From positions 186,001-250,000 of the forward strand of contig NZ_JAGEOK010000013.1 of the NCBI RefSeq assembly GCF_017573545.1: a stretch of DNA of 64,000 nucleotides, read 5' to 3'. Positions 1 to 14,560 of this stretch are shown piece after piece. Each line of letters begins with the position of its first letter. Position 1 is the first letter of the stretch. A model generated the notes under the pieces. It saw only the letters and a list, made by a program, of their open reading frames with translations, searched no databases and had not been told where the DNA came from. This DNA is from Actinomadura nitritigenes (GTDB taxonomy: Bacteria; Actinomycetota; Actinomycetes; Streptosporangiales; Streptosporangiaceae). A program made the position numbers and the translations under genes.

Positions 1-11
1 TGGTGCGTCCC

Positions 12-320
12 TCAGAGCTTGATCTCGATGTCAACGCCGGCCGGAAGGTCGAGCCGCATCAGCGAGTCGACCGTCTTGGGCGTCGGGTCGATGATGTCGA
101 TCAACCGCTTGTGCGTGCGCATCTCGAAGTGCTCGCGGCTGTCCTTGTACTTGTGCGGCGAGCGGATGACGCAGTACACGTTCTTCTCGGTCGGCAGCGG
201 CACCGGGCCCGCGACCTTGGCGCCCGTCCGCGTCACCGTCTCAACGATCTTCTTCGCGGAGGTGTCGATGACCTCGTGGTCGTAGGCCTTGAGCCGGATG
301 CGGATCTTCTGTCCCGCCAT
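12..320 (-). CDS. rpsJ: 30S ribosomal protein S10
   Basis: S10 is a small-subunit head protein and also a partner of NusB and NusG in transcription antitermination. The 102-residue protein is full length for the family and starts MAGQKIRIRLKAYDHE, the usual actinobacterial N-terminus. It should be the first gene of the S10 ribosomal operon; the next gene (expected rplC) would lie past the left edge, since only 11 bases remain after the stop. It is separated from tuf by 108 bases that hold a strong hairpin, so it probably has its own promoter. Nothing unusual was seen. Confidence 0.97.
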   Translation of the reverse strand: MAGQKIRIRLKAYDHEVIDTSAKKIVETVTRTGAKVAGPVPLPTEKNVYCVIRSPHKYKDSREHFEMRTHKRLIDIIDPTPKTVDSLMRLDLPAGVDIEIKL

Positions 321-370
321 GGTGGCCTCGGTGTCCTTTGCTGTAGTGCCGCTGTTTACTTCCTGGTCGT

Positions 371-417
371 GACGCGGCGGCCCGGCTGCCGGTGCTCGGC
401 GGCCGGGCCGCCGCGTC
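371..417 (-). terminator. Stem-loop after tuf
   Basis: A 20-bp stem (arms 371-390 and 398-417, one G-T pair, 7-base loop) lies 11 bases past the tuf stop. There is no T run, as is common for actinobacterial terminators. It separates the str operon from rpsJ. Confidence 0.7.
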
Positions 418-428
418 CACGAGGGGTG

Positions 429-1622
429 TTACTTGATGACCTTGGTGACGCGACCCGCGCCCACGGTCCGGCCACCCTCGCGGATGGCGAACTTCAGGCC
501 CTCCTCCATGGCGACGGGCTGGATCAGCTCGACGCGCATCTCGGTGTTGTCGCCCGGCATGACCATCTCGGTGCCCTCGGGGAGGTTCACCACGCCGGTG
601 ACGTCCGTGGTCCGGAAGTAGAACTGCGGACGGTAGTTGTTGAAGAACGGCGTGTGGCGGCCGCCCTCGTCCTTGGACAGGATGTAGACCTGCGCCTCGA
701 ACTCGGTGTGCGGGGTGTTCGTGCCCGGCTTGATGACGCACTGGCCGCGCTCGACGTCCTCGCGCTTGATGCCGCGCAGCAGCAGGCCGACGTTGTCGCC
801 CGCCTGGCCCTGGTCGAGCAGCTTGCGGAACATCTCGACACCGGTGACGGTCGTCTTGGACGACGCGTCCTTGATGCCGATGATCTCGACTTCCTCGTTG
901 ACGTTCACGACGCCGCGCTCGATGCGGCCGGTGACGACCGTGCCGCGACCGGTGATCGAGAAGACGTCCTCGATCGGCATCAGGAACGGCTTCTCGGTGT
1001 CGCGCACCGGCTCCGGCACGTTCTCGTCGACGGCGTTCATCAGCTCGACGATCGACTCGGACCACTTCTCGTCGCCCTGCAGCGCCTGGAAGGCGGACAC
1101 GCGCACGACCGGGACGTCGTCGCCCGGGAACTCGTACTCGGACAGCAGCTCGCGGACCTCGAGCTCGACGAGCTCCAGGATCTCCTCGTCGTCCACCATG
1201 TCGCACTTGTTCAGCGCGACGACGATGTAGGGGACGCCGACCTGGCGGGCCAGGAGCACGTGCTCCTTGGTCTGCGGCATCGGGCCGTCGGTCGCGGCGA
1301 CCACCAGGATGGCGCCGTCCATCTGCGCCGCACCGGTGATCATGTTCTTGATGTAGTCCGCGTGACCGGGGCAGTCCACGTGCGCGTAGTGCCGGGACTC
1401 GGTCTGGTACTCCACGTGCGCGATGGAGATGGTGATACCGCGCTCGCGCTCCTCCGGCGCCTTGTCGATGTCCTCGAACGGCGTGAAGGGGTTGAGGTCC
1501 GGGTACTTGTCGTGGAGCACCTTGGTGATCGCCGCGGTAAGCGTGGTCTTACCGTGGTCGATGTGACCGATGGTGCCGATGTTCACGTGCGGCTTCGTCC
1601 GCTCGAACTTGGCCTTCGCCAC
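429..1622 (-). CDS. tuf: Elongation factor Tu
   Basis: EF-Tu is the GTPase that delivers aminoacyl-tRNA to the ribosome. The start is a GTG at 1622 with AAGGAG about 7 bases upstream, giving 397 residues, the normal length. The upstream in-frame extension is intergenic. Visible motifs are the P-loop GHIDHGKT (19-26), DCPGHADY (switch II) and NKCD (guanine specificity), followed by the two beta-barrel domains and a typical C-terminus. It is the last gene of the str operon, 85 bases after fusA, with a hairpin behind it. Confidence 0.98.
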   Translation of the reverse strand: MAKAKFERTKPHVNIGTIGHIDHGKTTLTAAITKVLHDKYPDLNPFTPFEDIDKAPEERERGITISIAHVEYQTESRHYAHVDCPGHADYIKNMITGAAQMDGAILVVAATDGPMPQTKEHVLLARQVGVPYIVVALNKCDMVDDEEILELVELEVRELLSEYEFPGDDVPVVRVSAFQALQGDEKWSESIVELMNAVDENVPEPVRDTEKPFLMPIEDVFSITGRGTVVTGRIERGVVNVNEEVEIIGIKDASSKTTVTGVEMFRKLLDQGQAGDNVGLLLRGIKREDVERGQCVIKPGTNTPHTEFEAQVYILSKDEGGRHTPFFNNYRPQFYFRTTDVTGVVNLPEGTEMVMPGDNTEMRVELIQPVAMEEGLKFAIREGGRTVGAGRVTKVIK

Positions 1623-1707
1623 TGGTTGCTCCTTGTTGCGATCCTCGGCCGTCTGGAACGACCGCTTCGATGTACGTCTGGTGTGATCTGTGGGCAGGCC
1701 CGGGTGC

Positions 1708-3819
<2,112 letters not shown>

Positions 3820-3867
3820 AGTGTCCTCGCGTCCTCGCGTCGTCTCGTCGTTCTCAACCCGCCGGGG

Positions 3868-4338
3868 TTACCAGCGGTAGTGGGCGAAGGCCTTGTTGGA
3901 CTCCGCCATCTTGTGGGTGTCCTCGCGCTTCTTGACAGACGCGCCGAGTCCGTTGCTCGCGTCGAGCAGCTCGTTCATCAGCCGCTCGGTCATGGTCTTC
4001 TCGCGACGCTGCCGGGCGTACACCACCAGCCAGCGCAGGGCGAGGGTGGTGCTGCGGGCCGGCCGCACCTCGACGGGGACCTGGTAGGTCGCGCCACCGA
4101 CACGGCGGCTGCGGACCTCCAGGGTCGGCTTGACGTTGTCGAGCGCGCGCTTCAGCGTGACGACCGGGTCGTTGCCGGTCTTCTCGCGGGCGCCCTCGAG
4201 AGCGTCGTACACGATGCTCTGCGCGATGGAACGCTTGCCGTCCAGGAGAATCTTGTTGATGAGCGCGGTGACCAGCGGCGAGTTGTACACCGGGTCAGCG
4301 ATCAGCTGGCGCTTGCCAGCGGGGCCCTTGCGCGGCAT
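3868..4338 (-). CDS. rpsG: 30S ribosomal protein S7
   Basis: S7 is the primary assembly protein that binds the 3' major domain of 16S rRNA and, in E. coli, represses the str operon. The protein has 156 residues, the standard bacterial length, and begins MPRKGPAGKRQLIADPVYNS. Its ATG overlaps the rpsL stop by one base (TGATG), so translation is coupled to rpsL. It is the second gene of the str operon and is followed by fusA. No anomalies were seen. Confidence 0.98.
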   Translation of the reverse strand: MPRKGPAGKRQLIADPVYNSPLVTALINKILLDGKRSIAQSIVYDALEGAREKTGNDPVVTLKRALDNVKPTLEVRSRRVGGATYQVPVEVRPARSTTLALRWLVVYARQRREKTMTERLMNELLDASNGLGASVKKREDTHKMAESNKAFAHYRW

Positions 4339-4712
4339 CAGCTCTTCTCCTTCTTCGCGCCGTACTTGCTGCGCGCCTGCTTGCGGTTGCGGACGCCCTG
4401 AGTGTCGAGCGACCCGCGGATGATCTTGTACCGAACACCCGGGAGGTCCTTCACACGGCCGCCGCGCACGAGCACGATCGAGTGCTCCTGCAGGTTGTGA
4501 CCGACGCCGGGGATGTAGGCCGTGACCTCAATCCCGCTGGTCAGCCGGACACGGGCGACCTTGCGAAGCGCGGAGTTCGGCTTCTTGGGCGTCGTCGTGT
4601 AGACGCGCGTGCAGACACCCCGGCGCTGGGGGCTCTCCTTCAGCGCGGGCGTCTTGTTCTTGGTCACCTTGTCCTGGCGGCCCTTGCGGACCAGCTGCTG
4701 GATCGTGGGCAC
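4338..4712 (-). CDS. rpsL: 30S ribosomal protein S12
   Basis: S12 lies at the decoding centre and controls accuracy. The protein has 124 residues. The start is GTG at 4712, with a GGAG stretch just upstream. The two classical streptomycin-resistance positions are wild type: Lys in TPKKPNS (K43 equivalent) and Lys in GGRVKDLPG (K88 equivalent). By sequence the strain should therefore be S12-sensitive to streptomycin. It is the first gene of the str operon and is coupled to rpsG by a one-base overlap. The promoter lies about 280 bases upstream, so the leader is long. Confidence 0.98.
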   Translation of the reverse strand: MPTIQQLVRKGRQDKVTKNKTPALKESPQRRGVCTRVYTTTPKKPNSALRKVARVRLTSGIEVTAYIPGVGHNLQEHSIVLVRGGRVKDLPGVRYKIIRGSLDTQGVRNRKQARSKYGAKKEKS

Positions 4713-4990
4713 CGCGTCTCCGTCTTCCCTCGTACCGAGCCGGTAAGTCCTGTTGCTGCAATCACCACCTCAGGCGAGGCTGTGACCTGCCGGTTTCCCG
4801 ACCTCTCCGACCCACGCGGTCGGGCGTGTCGCCGGTTCACGGAGCATTGCCCGCGAACAACCGACACAGACCGCCCGGCCCATCTCAGGGCCGAATCAAG
4901 CCGGGGAGTAGATGCGGCGCTGGGCCGGTCCTGATCGAACCTCGCCGGCGCGCACGCATAGCGGCCCGCATACAGCGGGCACAAGTGAAG

Positions 4991-5019
4991 AGGTTACCGA
5001 CCCCTTCGCCAAAGTGCAA
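4991..5019 (-). promoter_or_regulatory. Probable str operon promoter
   Basis: On the minus strand TTGCAC (5014-5019) and TAACCT (4991-4996) are separated by exactly 17 bases, close to the housekeeping sigma consensus. It points at rpsL and implies a transcript starting near 4984 with a leader of about 270 bases. The rest of the gene-free stretch 4713-5110 holds no convincing ORF. Confidence 0.65.
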
Positions 5020-5110
5020 AGCGAACAGCGCACTACCGCGCGAGCCCGGTCCGGCGCAACCCCGGAGGGCCCTCGAAAGCCGACTCACCCGCAGGGATCA
5101 ACGGAAGAAG

Positions 5111-5152
5111 GCCGACGGGTGTTCCCGCCCGGTGGCGGGAAGACCCGTCGGC
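5111..5152 (-). terminator. Terminator of the Gln-rich protein gene
   Basis: GCCGACGGGT (5111-5120) pairs perfectly with ACCCGTCGGC (5143-5152). An inner 8-bp stem TTCCCGCC/GGCGGGAA closes a short loop. On the minus strand a T-rich stretch (CTTCTTCC) follows. It sits 70 bases past the stop of the upstream gene and before the str promoter. Confidence 0.75.
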
Positions 5153-5222
5153 ATTGTGACTCACACCCCGGCCCTTGGGGAAGACGTCGACGATCTTTTA
5201 CGCCCTCCCCCGCCGGCCCCCG

Positions 5223-6857
5223 CTACAGGACGAACGCGACGATCAGGACGATGAGGATCACCGCGACGACCGCGCCGCCGATGATGTACAGGAGCGTGTT
5301 GCTCTTGCCGCCCTTGCCCTCGTCGGTCCCGTACGCGGGCGGCTGGCCGTACTGACCCGGCTGCCCGAACTGTCCCTGCTGGCCGTGCTGAGCGGGCTGG
5401 CCCGGCTGGCCGAACGCGGGCTGGCCGCCGTACTGCTGCTCGCCGTACTGCTGCTGCTCGCCCGGCTGGCCGAACTGCTGCCCGCCCTGCTGGTGCTGGC
5501 CGAAGCCCTGCTGCCCGTAGTCCTGCTGCTGGCCGTACTCCTGCTGACCGAACTGCTGGCCCGGCTGCTGGCCGTACTGCTGCTGGTCCTGCTGGGCGCC
5601 GAAATGCTGCGCACCGTACTGCTGCTGCGCGCCCTGCTGCTGGCCGTAGTCCTGCTGCTGCCCGTAGTCCTGGCCGAACTGCTGCGCGCCGGGCTGCGGC
5701 GGCTGCTGCTGCTGGGACTGCGGCTGCCACGACTGCTGCCCGATGTCCAGCCGGGTGTGCTCGCCCAGCCCGCCGGACGGCTCAGCGGCGTGCCGGCCCT
5801 GCGACTGCGCCGACGGGTCGAACGCCTCGGTCGGCCGGGCGTCCTCGACGCCGCGGTCGGCGTGGGCGCCGAACGCGGGCGGCTCCTCCGGCTGCGGGGA
5901 CCCGCCGAAGCCCGACTCGGGCGGCGGGACCATCATCGTCCGCTCGTGGTCGGCCTGGCCCTGGCCCGGCCCGCCCTGCCGCTGCCCCGGCTGGGACGCC
6001 TCGGGCGACCACGGCTCCGGCGTCGACGGTGGCACCGGCGCCTGCCACGGCTCGGCGGGCGGCTCCTGCCGGCGTTCCGGGCCGGTCGCGACGGGCACGT
6101 CGGTGCCGGGCGACCAGTGGAGCGTCGCCTGGTCGTCCACCGGGGGACGCTGCGGCCGCTCGGGCTCCTGCCCGCCCGCACCGGGGCCGGGCACGATCAG
6201 GGTGCGCTCGTTGCCCGCGTCCTGCGGCTGCCCCGGAGCGGGAGGCGCCTGCTCGGCGGGCGAGCCGCCCTCGGGCGAGCGCGGCTCCTGGGGCGGCGCG
6301 TAACCGCCCTGGGCGCCGAACGGCGGCTGGCCGTACTGCTGCTCCTGCGGCGCGCCGTGCATCGGCTGCTGCGGGTACGCCGGCTGCTGGGGCTGACCGT
6401 ACTGCTGCTGCTCGGGCTGCCGGCCGTACTGCTGGCCCGGCTGGCCGCCGTACTGCTGCTCCGGCGGCGGGAAGCCGCCAGGAGCGGGAGGCGCGCCGTA
6501 GGGCGCCTGGCCTCCGGGCTGCTGCCCGTAGGGCTGCCGCTCCTGCTGCTGCTCGTACTGGGGGGCGCCGAACTGCTGCTGGGGCGGCGGCGGGGGCTGC
6601 TCGCCGTACTGCCGCAGCGGCTGCTCGACCATCGTCGGGGGCGGCGGCGGAGGGGCCTGCCGCTCCTGCTCGCCGGGCTCCTGCGGCGCCGCGGGCCGCT
6701 GCCCGCCGGCCGCGCCGCCCAGCTGCGGGGCGCCGAACACCACGGTCCGGTCGCCGAGCGGGCGCGCGGGGGGCTCGCCCCGCTCCTCGGGGGCCGGCCG
6801 GCCCTCGTCCTCCGGCAACGGCCGCTGCGGTCCCTGCGTGCCGTCATTCTCGGTCAT
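5223..6857 (-). CDS. Gln/Pro/Gly/Tyr-rich tail-anchored membrane protein
   Basis: No enzymatic domain is recognised. The 544-residue protein is almost wholly low complexity. Residues 85-190 and 385-510 are dense in QQYG, QQFG and GQPG units, a composition like prion-like or phase-separating tails. A single hydrophobic segment at 521-543 (LLYIIGGAVVAVILIVLIVAFVL without its ends) forms the extreme C-terminus, so it is probably a tail-anchored protein with a cytoplasmic disordered body. Several Thr-hydrophobic motifs recur: RTVVF (37-41), PTMVE (74-78), RTLIV (218-222) and RTMMV (306-310). They look like possible kinase/FHA sites (inference). The gene is monocistronic, followed by a strong terminator. 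Function unknown. Confidence 0.8.
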   Translation of the reverse strand: MTENDGTQGPQRPLPEDEGRPAPEERGEPPARPLGDRTVVFGAPQLGGAAGGQRPAAPQEPGEQERQAPPPPPPTMVEQPLRQYGEQPPPPPQQQFGAPQYEQQQERQPYGQQPGGQAPYGAPPAPGGFPPPEQQYGGQPGQQYGRQPEQQQYGQPQQPAYPQQPMHGAPQEQQYGQPPFGAQGGYAPPQEPRSPEGGSPAEQAPPAPGQPQDAGNERTLIVPGPGAGGQEPERPQRPPVDDQATLHWSPGTDVPVATGPERRQEPPAEPWQAPVPPSTPEPWSPEASQPGQRQGGPGQGQADHERTMMVPPPESGFGGSPQPEEPPAFGAHADRGVEDARPTEAFDPSAQSQGRHAAEPSGGLGEHTRLDIGQQSWQPQSQQQQPPQPGAQQFGQDYGQQQDYGQQQGAQQQYGAQHFGAQQDQQQYGQQPGQQFGQQEYGQQQDYGQQGFGQHQQGGQQFGQPGEQQQYGEQQYGGQPAFGQPGQPAQHGQQGQFGQPGQYGQPPAYGTDEGKGGKSNTLLYIIGGAVVAVILIVLIVAFVL

Positions 6858-7102
6858 CGTCGGGCTCCTTCAGCGCCGTCGTCCCGGGGCTCCTCAGTCC
6901 CGGTCGTCCGGAGATCCGCTCGGCGGTTCCCCGGACCTGTCACTCGTCTCGCCCCGTGGCGGTCTGGCCGCCCGTGGGCGTTCTGGCCCCCAGCCTGCCC
7001 CGATCGCCGGTGGTATCGCAAATCATCGCCCAAGATAGACGTCCGGCGCCCCCGATCCGTTCCGACCGGGGGCACCACCTGCGGGAACGTCCGGGGGGCG
7101 GT

Positions 7103-8083
7103 TCAGCCGTGCCCGCGCACCGGGTGCGGCCGGTACGGCGCCTCCAGCCGCTCGACGTCCTTGTCGTCCAGCGCGAGCCCGGCGGCCGCGACCGCGTCGT
7201 CGATGTGCGCGACCTTCGTCGCACCGACGATCGGGGCCGTCACACCGGGCCTTCCGAGCAGCCAGGCGAGCGCGACCTGCGCCATGGGGGCGCCCTTCTC
7301 CCCCGCGACCTCGCGGACGACGTCGACCACGTCGAAGTCGGCCTCCTCGTACATCATCTCGCCGTAGGCGTCGTTGCCCGCCCGGACGGTGTTGGTGCGC
7401 CCGCCGCGGTCGCGGTTGCCCGCCAGCCGGCCGCGGGCGAGGGGGCTCCACGGCAGCAGGCCGACGCCCTGGTCGGCGCAGAGCGGGTTCATCTCCCGCT
7501 CCTCCTCGCGGTACAGCAGGTTGTAGTGGTTCTGCATCGTGACGAACTTCGTCCAGCCGTGCCTGTCCGCCACATGCTGCGCCTTGGCGAACTGCCACGC
7601 GAACATGCTGGACGCGCCTATGTACCGCGCCTTGCCCGCGCGCACCACGTCGTGGAGGGCCTCCATCGTCTCCTCGATGGGCGTTCCGTAGTCCCAGCGG
7701 TGGATCTGGTAGAGGTCCACGTAGTCGGTGCCCAGGCGCCGCAGGGAGTCGTCGATGCCCGCCATGATGTGCTTGCGGGACAGCCCCTTGTCGTTGGGCC
7801 CGTCGCCCACGGGGAGGCAGACCTTGGTGGCGAGGACGTAGTCGTCCCGGCGGGGGAACAGCTTCGCCAGCAGATGGCCGGTGATGATCTCGCTCACACC
7901 GCGCGAGTACATGTCGGCGGTGTCGAAGAACGTCACACCGGCCTCGACCGCCCGGCGCACGATCGGCTCCGCGGCCTCCTCGTCCAGCGCCCAGGGCCGT
8001 TGCGCGGGGTCGCCGAAGCTCATCATGCCGAGGCAGATCCGCGAGACCCTCGTCCCGGTCGTCCCGAGCCGCACCTGTTCCAT
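7103..8083 (-). CDS. Aldo/keto reductase
   Basis: NADPH-dependent aldo/keto reductase, substrate unknown. The ATG at 8083 follows GAGAGGAGAG, which fixes the start and gives 326 residues. The tetrad is visible in order: Asp and Tyr in FFDTADMYSRG, Lys in LATKVCLP, His in LYQIHRWDYG. The C-terminal cofactor region APIVGATK is present. It reads away from the divergent sigma factor gene, with a 204-base gap between them. It is most like the YajO/general stress AKR branch (inference). A second, different aldo/keto reductase lies at 20958-21974. Confidence 0.88.
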   Translation of the reverse strand: MEQVRLGTTGTRVSRICLGMMSFGDPAQRPWALDEEAAEPIVRRAVEAGVTFFDTADMYSRGVSEIITGHLLAKLFPRRDDYVLATKVCLPVGDGPNDKGLSRKHIMAGIDDSLRRLGTDYVDLYQIHRWDYGTPIEETMEALHDVVRAGKARYIGASSMFAWQFAKAQHVADRHGWTKFVTMQNHYNLLYREEEREMNPLCADQGVGLLPWSPLARGRLAGNRDRGGRTNTVRAGNDAYGEMMYEEADFDVVDVVREVAGEKGAPMAQVALAWLLGRPGVTAPIVGATKVAHIDDAVAAAGLALDDKDVERLEAPYRPHPVRGHG

Positions 8084-8287
8084 GTGTCTCTCCTCTCGGT
8101 TCAGCGTCCCCCACCATGCAGAACGAGACGGCCGTTGGCCAACCCGTTTCCGCCGGATCCGGACGGGCGCGCGGAGCACCGCGTGACCGCGGGGCCCGAG
8201 CAGGGCGCAACCGGAAGGCGGCCTTCGGGATAGAGGGGGTGTCAGCACCCCCCCAGAGTCACGGAGACCCACCATGAAGAGACGCCC

Positions 8288-8863
8288 ATGGCCGTGGTGA
8301 GCCGGGCCCCCGGCGAACTGGGCGACGCCGAGATCGTGACGGCGTCGCTGCGCACCCCGGAGGCGTTCGGCGAGCTGTTCCGCCGCCACGCGCCGCGGCT
8401 GCACGCCTACGTCCGGCGGCGGCTCGGGCCCGCCCTCGCCGACGACCTGGTGTCGGAGTCGTTCGCGACGGCGTTCCGGCAGCGGGAGCGGTTCGACGGG
8501 CGCGCGGAGTTCGGCGCCTGGCTGTGGGGCATCGCCTCGAACCTGATCGCCAAGCACCACCGGCACGAGACCCGCATGTACCGGGCGTTCGCGCGGACCG
8601 GCGTGGACCCCGCCGAGGACGGCGTCGCCGAGCGCGCCGGGGACCGTGCGGCGGCCGCCGCGCTCGGTCCCGAGCTGGCGAGGGCGCTGGCGTCGCTGAA
8701 CGCGCAGGAGCGCGACGCGGTCCTGCTGCTGGCCTGGGCCGAGATGTCGTACGGCGAGATCGCGGCGGCGCTCGGACTGCCGCTCGGCACCGTCAAGGCG
8801 AAGATCCACCGGGCCCGGACCAAGCTCCGGAAGGCCCTCCCCCTGGAGGAGAACGATGGATGA
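8288..8863 (+). CDS. RNA polymerase sigma-70 family (ECF-type) sigma factor
   Basis: A 191-residue protein with the two ECF regions. Sigma region 2 is at about 25-95 (ELFRRHAPRLHAYVRRRLG ... WLWGIASNLIAKHHR). Region 4 is at about 125-185, with the HTH MSYGEIAAALGLPLGTVKAKIHRA shortened here to its core GEIAAALGLPLGTVK. Its stop overlaps the next start by 8 bases, so the two genes are translationally coupled and the neighbour is the likely regulator or output. A short upstream reading frame of 8 codons at 8274-8300 overlaps this start and has the better ribosome binding site (GGAG), which may couple initiation. Class and promoter targets cannot be told. Confidence 0.88.
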   Translation: MAVVSRAPGELGDAEIVTASLRTPEAFGELFRRHAPRLHAYVRRRLGPALADDLVSESFATAFRQRERFDGRAEFGAWLWGIASNLIAKHHRHETRMYRAFARTGVDPAEDGVAERAGDRAAAAALGPELARALASLNAQERDAVLLLAWAEMSYGEIAAALGLPLGTVKAKIHRARTKLRKALPLEENDG

Positions 8864-10085
8864 ACTGGACGCGCTGCGTCACATGCGGACGGCCCTGGCC
8901 GAGGAGGAGCCTCCGGACGCGCTCGCCGCGCGCATCGACTGGCACCCGGACGAGACGGACGGATCCCAGGCCCGCGCCACCCGATCCCGGCCGCTCCGCC
9001 GCCGTCTCCGGCTCCCGCTCGCGGGCGCGGTGGCGGCGGCCCTCGCCGCCGGAGCCGCCGCCGCCGCCGTCGTCGTGTCGCAACCCGGGGACCGCGCGCA
9101 GGGCCGCACCGAGCCGCCGAAGGAGGGGAACGTGCTGCTGGTGGCCGCCACCAACGCGGACAAGGCCCCGCTCGGCTCGTACTGGCACACGCGGAGCATC
9201 AGCGGCCAGATCTTCGCGGTCGGCAGGAGCGCGCAGGACTTCTACAAGGTCGACTCGCGGCAGGGCAACGAGACCTGGACGGGCCGCGACGGCAAGGGCA
9301 GCATGTTCCACCTCGACATGGCCGACGTCCCGCTCACCGCGGAGGACGCGCGGAAGTGGCGCGCGGCGGGAGCGCCCAAGATGGCCCGCGTGCCCGACCC
9401 CGAGGGCGCGGTCGGCTCCGTCTTCCTGGACATGGGCCCCCGCACCATGACCGCGGGCCCGTTCCCCGTGTCGTCCGGCGACCTGGCCTACGGACTCACG
9501 CCGGCGAAGCTCGCGCGGCTTCCCACGGAGCCGAAGGCCCTGGAGGACGCGCTGCTGAACCTGCGGGGCGACTGGCACGCGTACTCGGCCAAGCGGACGA
9601 AGGAGCCGATCCGCTCCCTGCGGGGGCAGGAGCGCCTCCGGGCGCTGAGCGACGTGACGACCGCGCTGCTGTCCACGGCGCCCGCGCCGCCGAAGGTGCG
9701 CGGTGCCGCGTTCCGGATGCTGGCGGCGCAGCCCGGCGTCCGGGCCGGGGGGCGGACGACCGACCCGCTCGGCCGCGCCGGCACCGTGATCTCGCTGCCG
9801 CTGAAGACCACGGTCCCGCTCGGCCTGTACACCGCGCCCAAGCAGCTCGGCACCTACACGCGCGAGCTGATCGTCGACCCGGCCCGCGGGGCGCTGCTGG
9901 CCGTCCGGGACCTGGTGGCGACGCCGCCGAAGGGGAGCCGTCCGCTGCCGCCCGGGGACGACGGGAAGCCGCGCGCGCTGGCGGCGAAGAACATGCCGGA
10001 CCGGTTCAGCCGTCCCGGTGACCTGGCGTCCTACCAGGCGTTCGAGGTCGCGCAGTGGACCGACCAGGCGCCGCCGCGCCGCTGA
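8856..10085 (+). CDS. CU044_5270-like membrane protein, sigma factor partner
   Basis: A 409-residue protein with a short N-terminal cytoplasmic part (about 1-50). One transmembrane helix is at 53-75, followed by a long extracytoplasmic domain without recognised catalytic residues. Proteins of this layout regularly follow SigE-like sigma factor genes in Actinobacteria and are annotated as the CU044_5270 family. The pairing suggests an anti-sigma or sensor role, but the N-terminus does not show the HxxxCxxC zinc anti-sigma motif, so the mechanism is open. The gene overlaps the sigma factor by 8 bases and ends 45 bases before a strong bidirectional hairpin. Confidence 0.75.
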   Translation: MDELDALRHMRTALAEEEPPDALAARIDWHPDETDGSQARATRSRPLRRRLRLPLAGAVAAALAAGAAAAAVVVSQPGDRAQGRTEPPKEGNVLLVAATNADKAPLGSYWHTRSISGQIFAVGRSAQDFYKVDSRQGNETWTGRDGKGSMFHLDMADVPLTAEDARKWRAAGAPKMARVPDPEGAVGSVFLDMGPRTMTAGPFPVSSGDLAYGLTPAKLARLPTEPKALEDALLNLRGDWHAYSAKRTKEPIRSLRGQERLRALSDVTTALLSTAPAPPKVRGAAFRMLAAQPGVRAGGRTTDPLGRAGTVISLPLKTTVPLGLYTAPKQLGTYTRELIVDPARGALLAVRDLVATPPKGSRPLPPGDDGKPRALAAKNMPDRFSRPGDLASYQAFEVAQWTDQAPPRR

Positions 10086-10129
10086 ACCCGCTCCCGATCG
10101 CGGGGCCGGCTCCGGCTCCGGCGACATGG

Positions 10130-10160
10130 AAGGGCCCGCTCCCCTGGAGCGGGCCCTTTT
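10130..10160. terminator. Bidirectional intrinsic terminator
   Basis: AAGGGCCCGCTCC (10130-10142) pairs perfectly with GGAGCGGGCCCTT (10146-10158) around a 3-base loop. It has TTTT on the plus strand and lies between two convergent genes. Confidence 0.85.
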
Positions 10161-10199
10161 CCGTGTGCGTCGGTCAGTCGAACCGATCAGCCGAACCGG

Positions 10200-10445
10200 T
10201 CAGGCGAAGGCGTGGCACTCCACCTCGGCCCGCGCGTGGGTCATTCCCAGCTTGACGTACTTCTCCGCGCAAGCGCGCTGCTTGGCGTTGAGGTCGATCT
10301 TGCCGCACGCCTTCACGCTGGAGTAGGTGCGGCAGTCCTGCTGCGTCCCCTGGCCGCCTCCGGACGGCTGGGCGGCACTCGCGGTGCCCACCCCTCCGAG
10401 CACGACGGCGGTGGCGAGCAGCGTTGCGGTCATGACCCTCTTCAT
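10200..10445 (-). CDS. Small secreted four-cysteine protein
   Basis: An 81-residue protein with a classical signal peptide. The basic MKRVM start is followed by a hydrophobic core and a likely cleavage after ASA (about residue 24). The mature part is about 57 residues with four cysteines (QDC, KAC, RAC, VEC), which would allow two disulfides. No family is recognised. The gene stands alone, convergent with the sigma-factor operon and downstream of rpoC in position but on the same strand. It has its own spacer of about 220 bases from rpoC. Function unknown; a secreted disulfide-stabilised peptide is all the sequence supports. Confidence 0.7.
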   Translation of the reverse strand: MKRVMTATLLATAVVLGGVGTASAAQPSGGGQGTQQDCRTYSSVKACGKIDLNAKQRACAEKYVKLGMTHARAEVECHAFA

Positions 10446-10602
10446 ACGATTTCCTCCCCCGACGCGACTTCAACCAGCATCTGGGTCGTCCCCGGGCACA
10501 GCACCGCAAAACACGCTCAAGGGTCAAGAAAGTCGGCGAAACCGCAGGTAGATCACCTGTACGCGGCCGGCGCCGATCCGGATGGAACGGCCCCCCGAAC
10601 GC

Positions 10603-10638
10603 GGAAGGCCCCTCCCGCCGCAGCGGAAGGGGCCCTCG
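10603..10638 (-). terminator. Probable rpoBC terminator
   Basis: GGCCCCT (10607-10613) pairs with AGGGGCC (10628-10634), and an inner CGC/GCG pair closes a short loop. It lies 30 bases past the rpoC stop. It lacks a T run, so the call is moderate. Confidence 0.5.
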
Positions 10639-10667
10639 CCACCGGGGACGCGTCCCCGGCTCAGGTG

Positions 10668-14540
<3,873 letters not shown>

Positions 14541-14560
14541 CTGTTTTCCCCTTGAGTTGA

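Noticed and set aside
5340..5760. CRISPR or satellite-like repeats in the Gln-rich gene
   Set aside because: The DNA repeats are codon-level QQYG units within one reading frame, with no spacers of uniform length.
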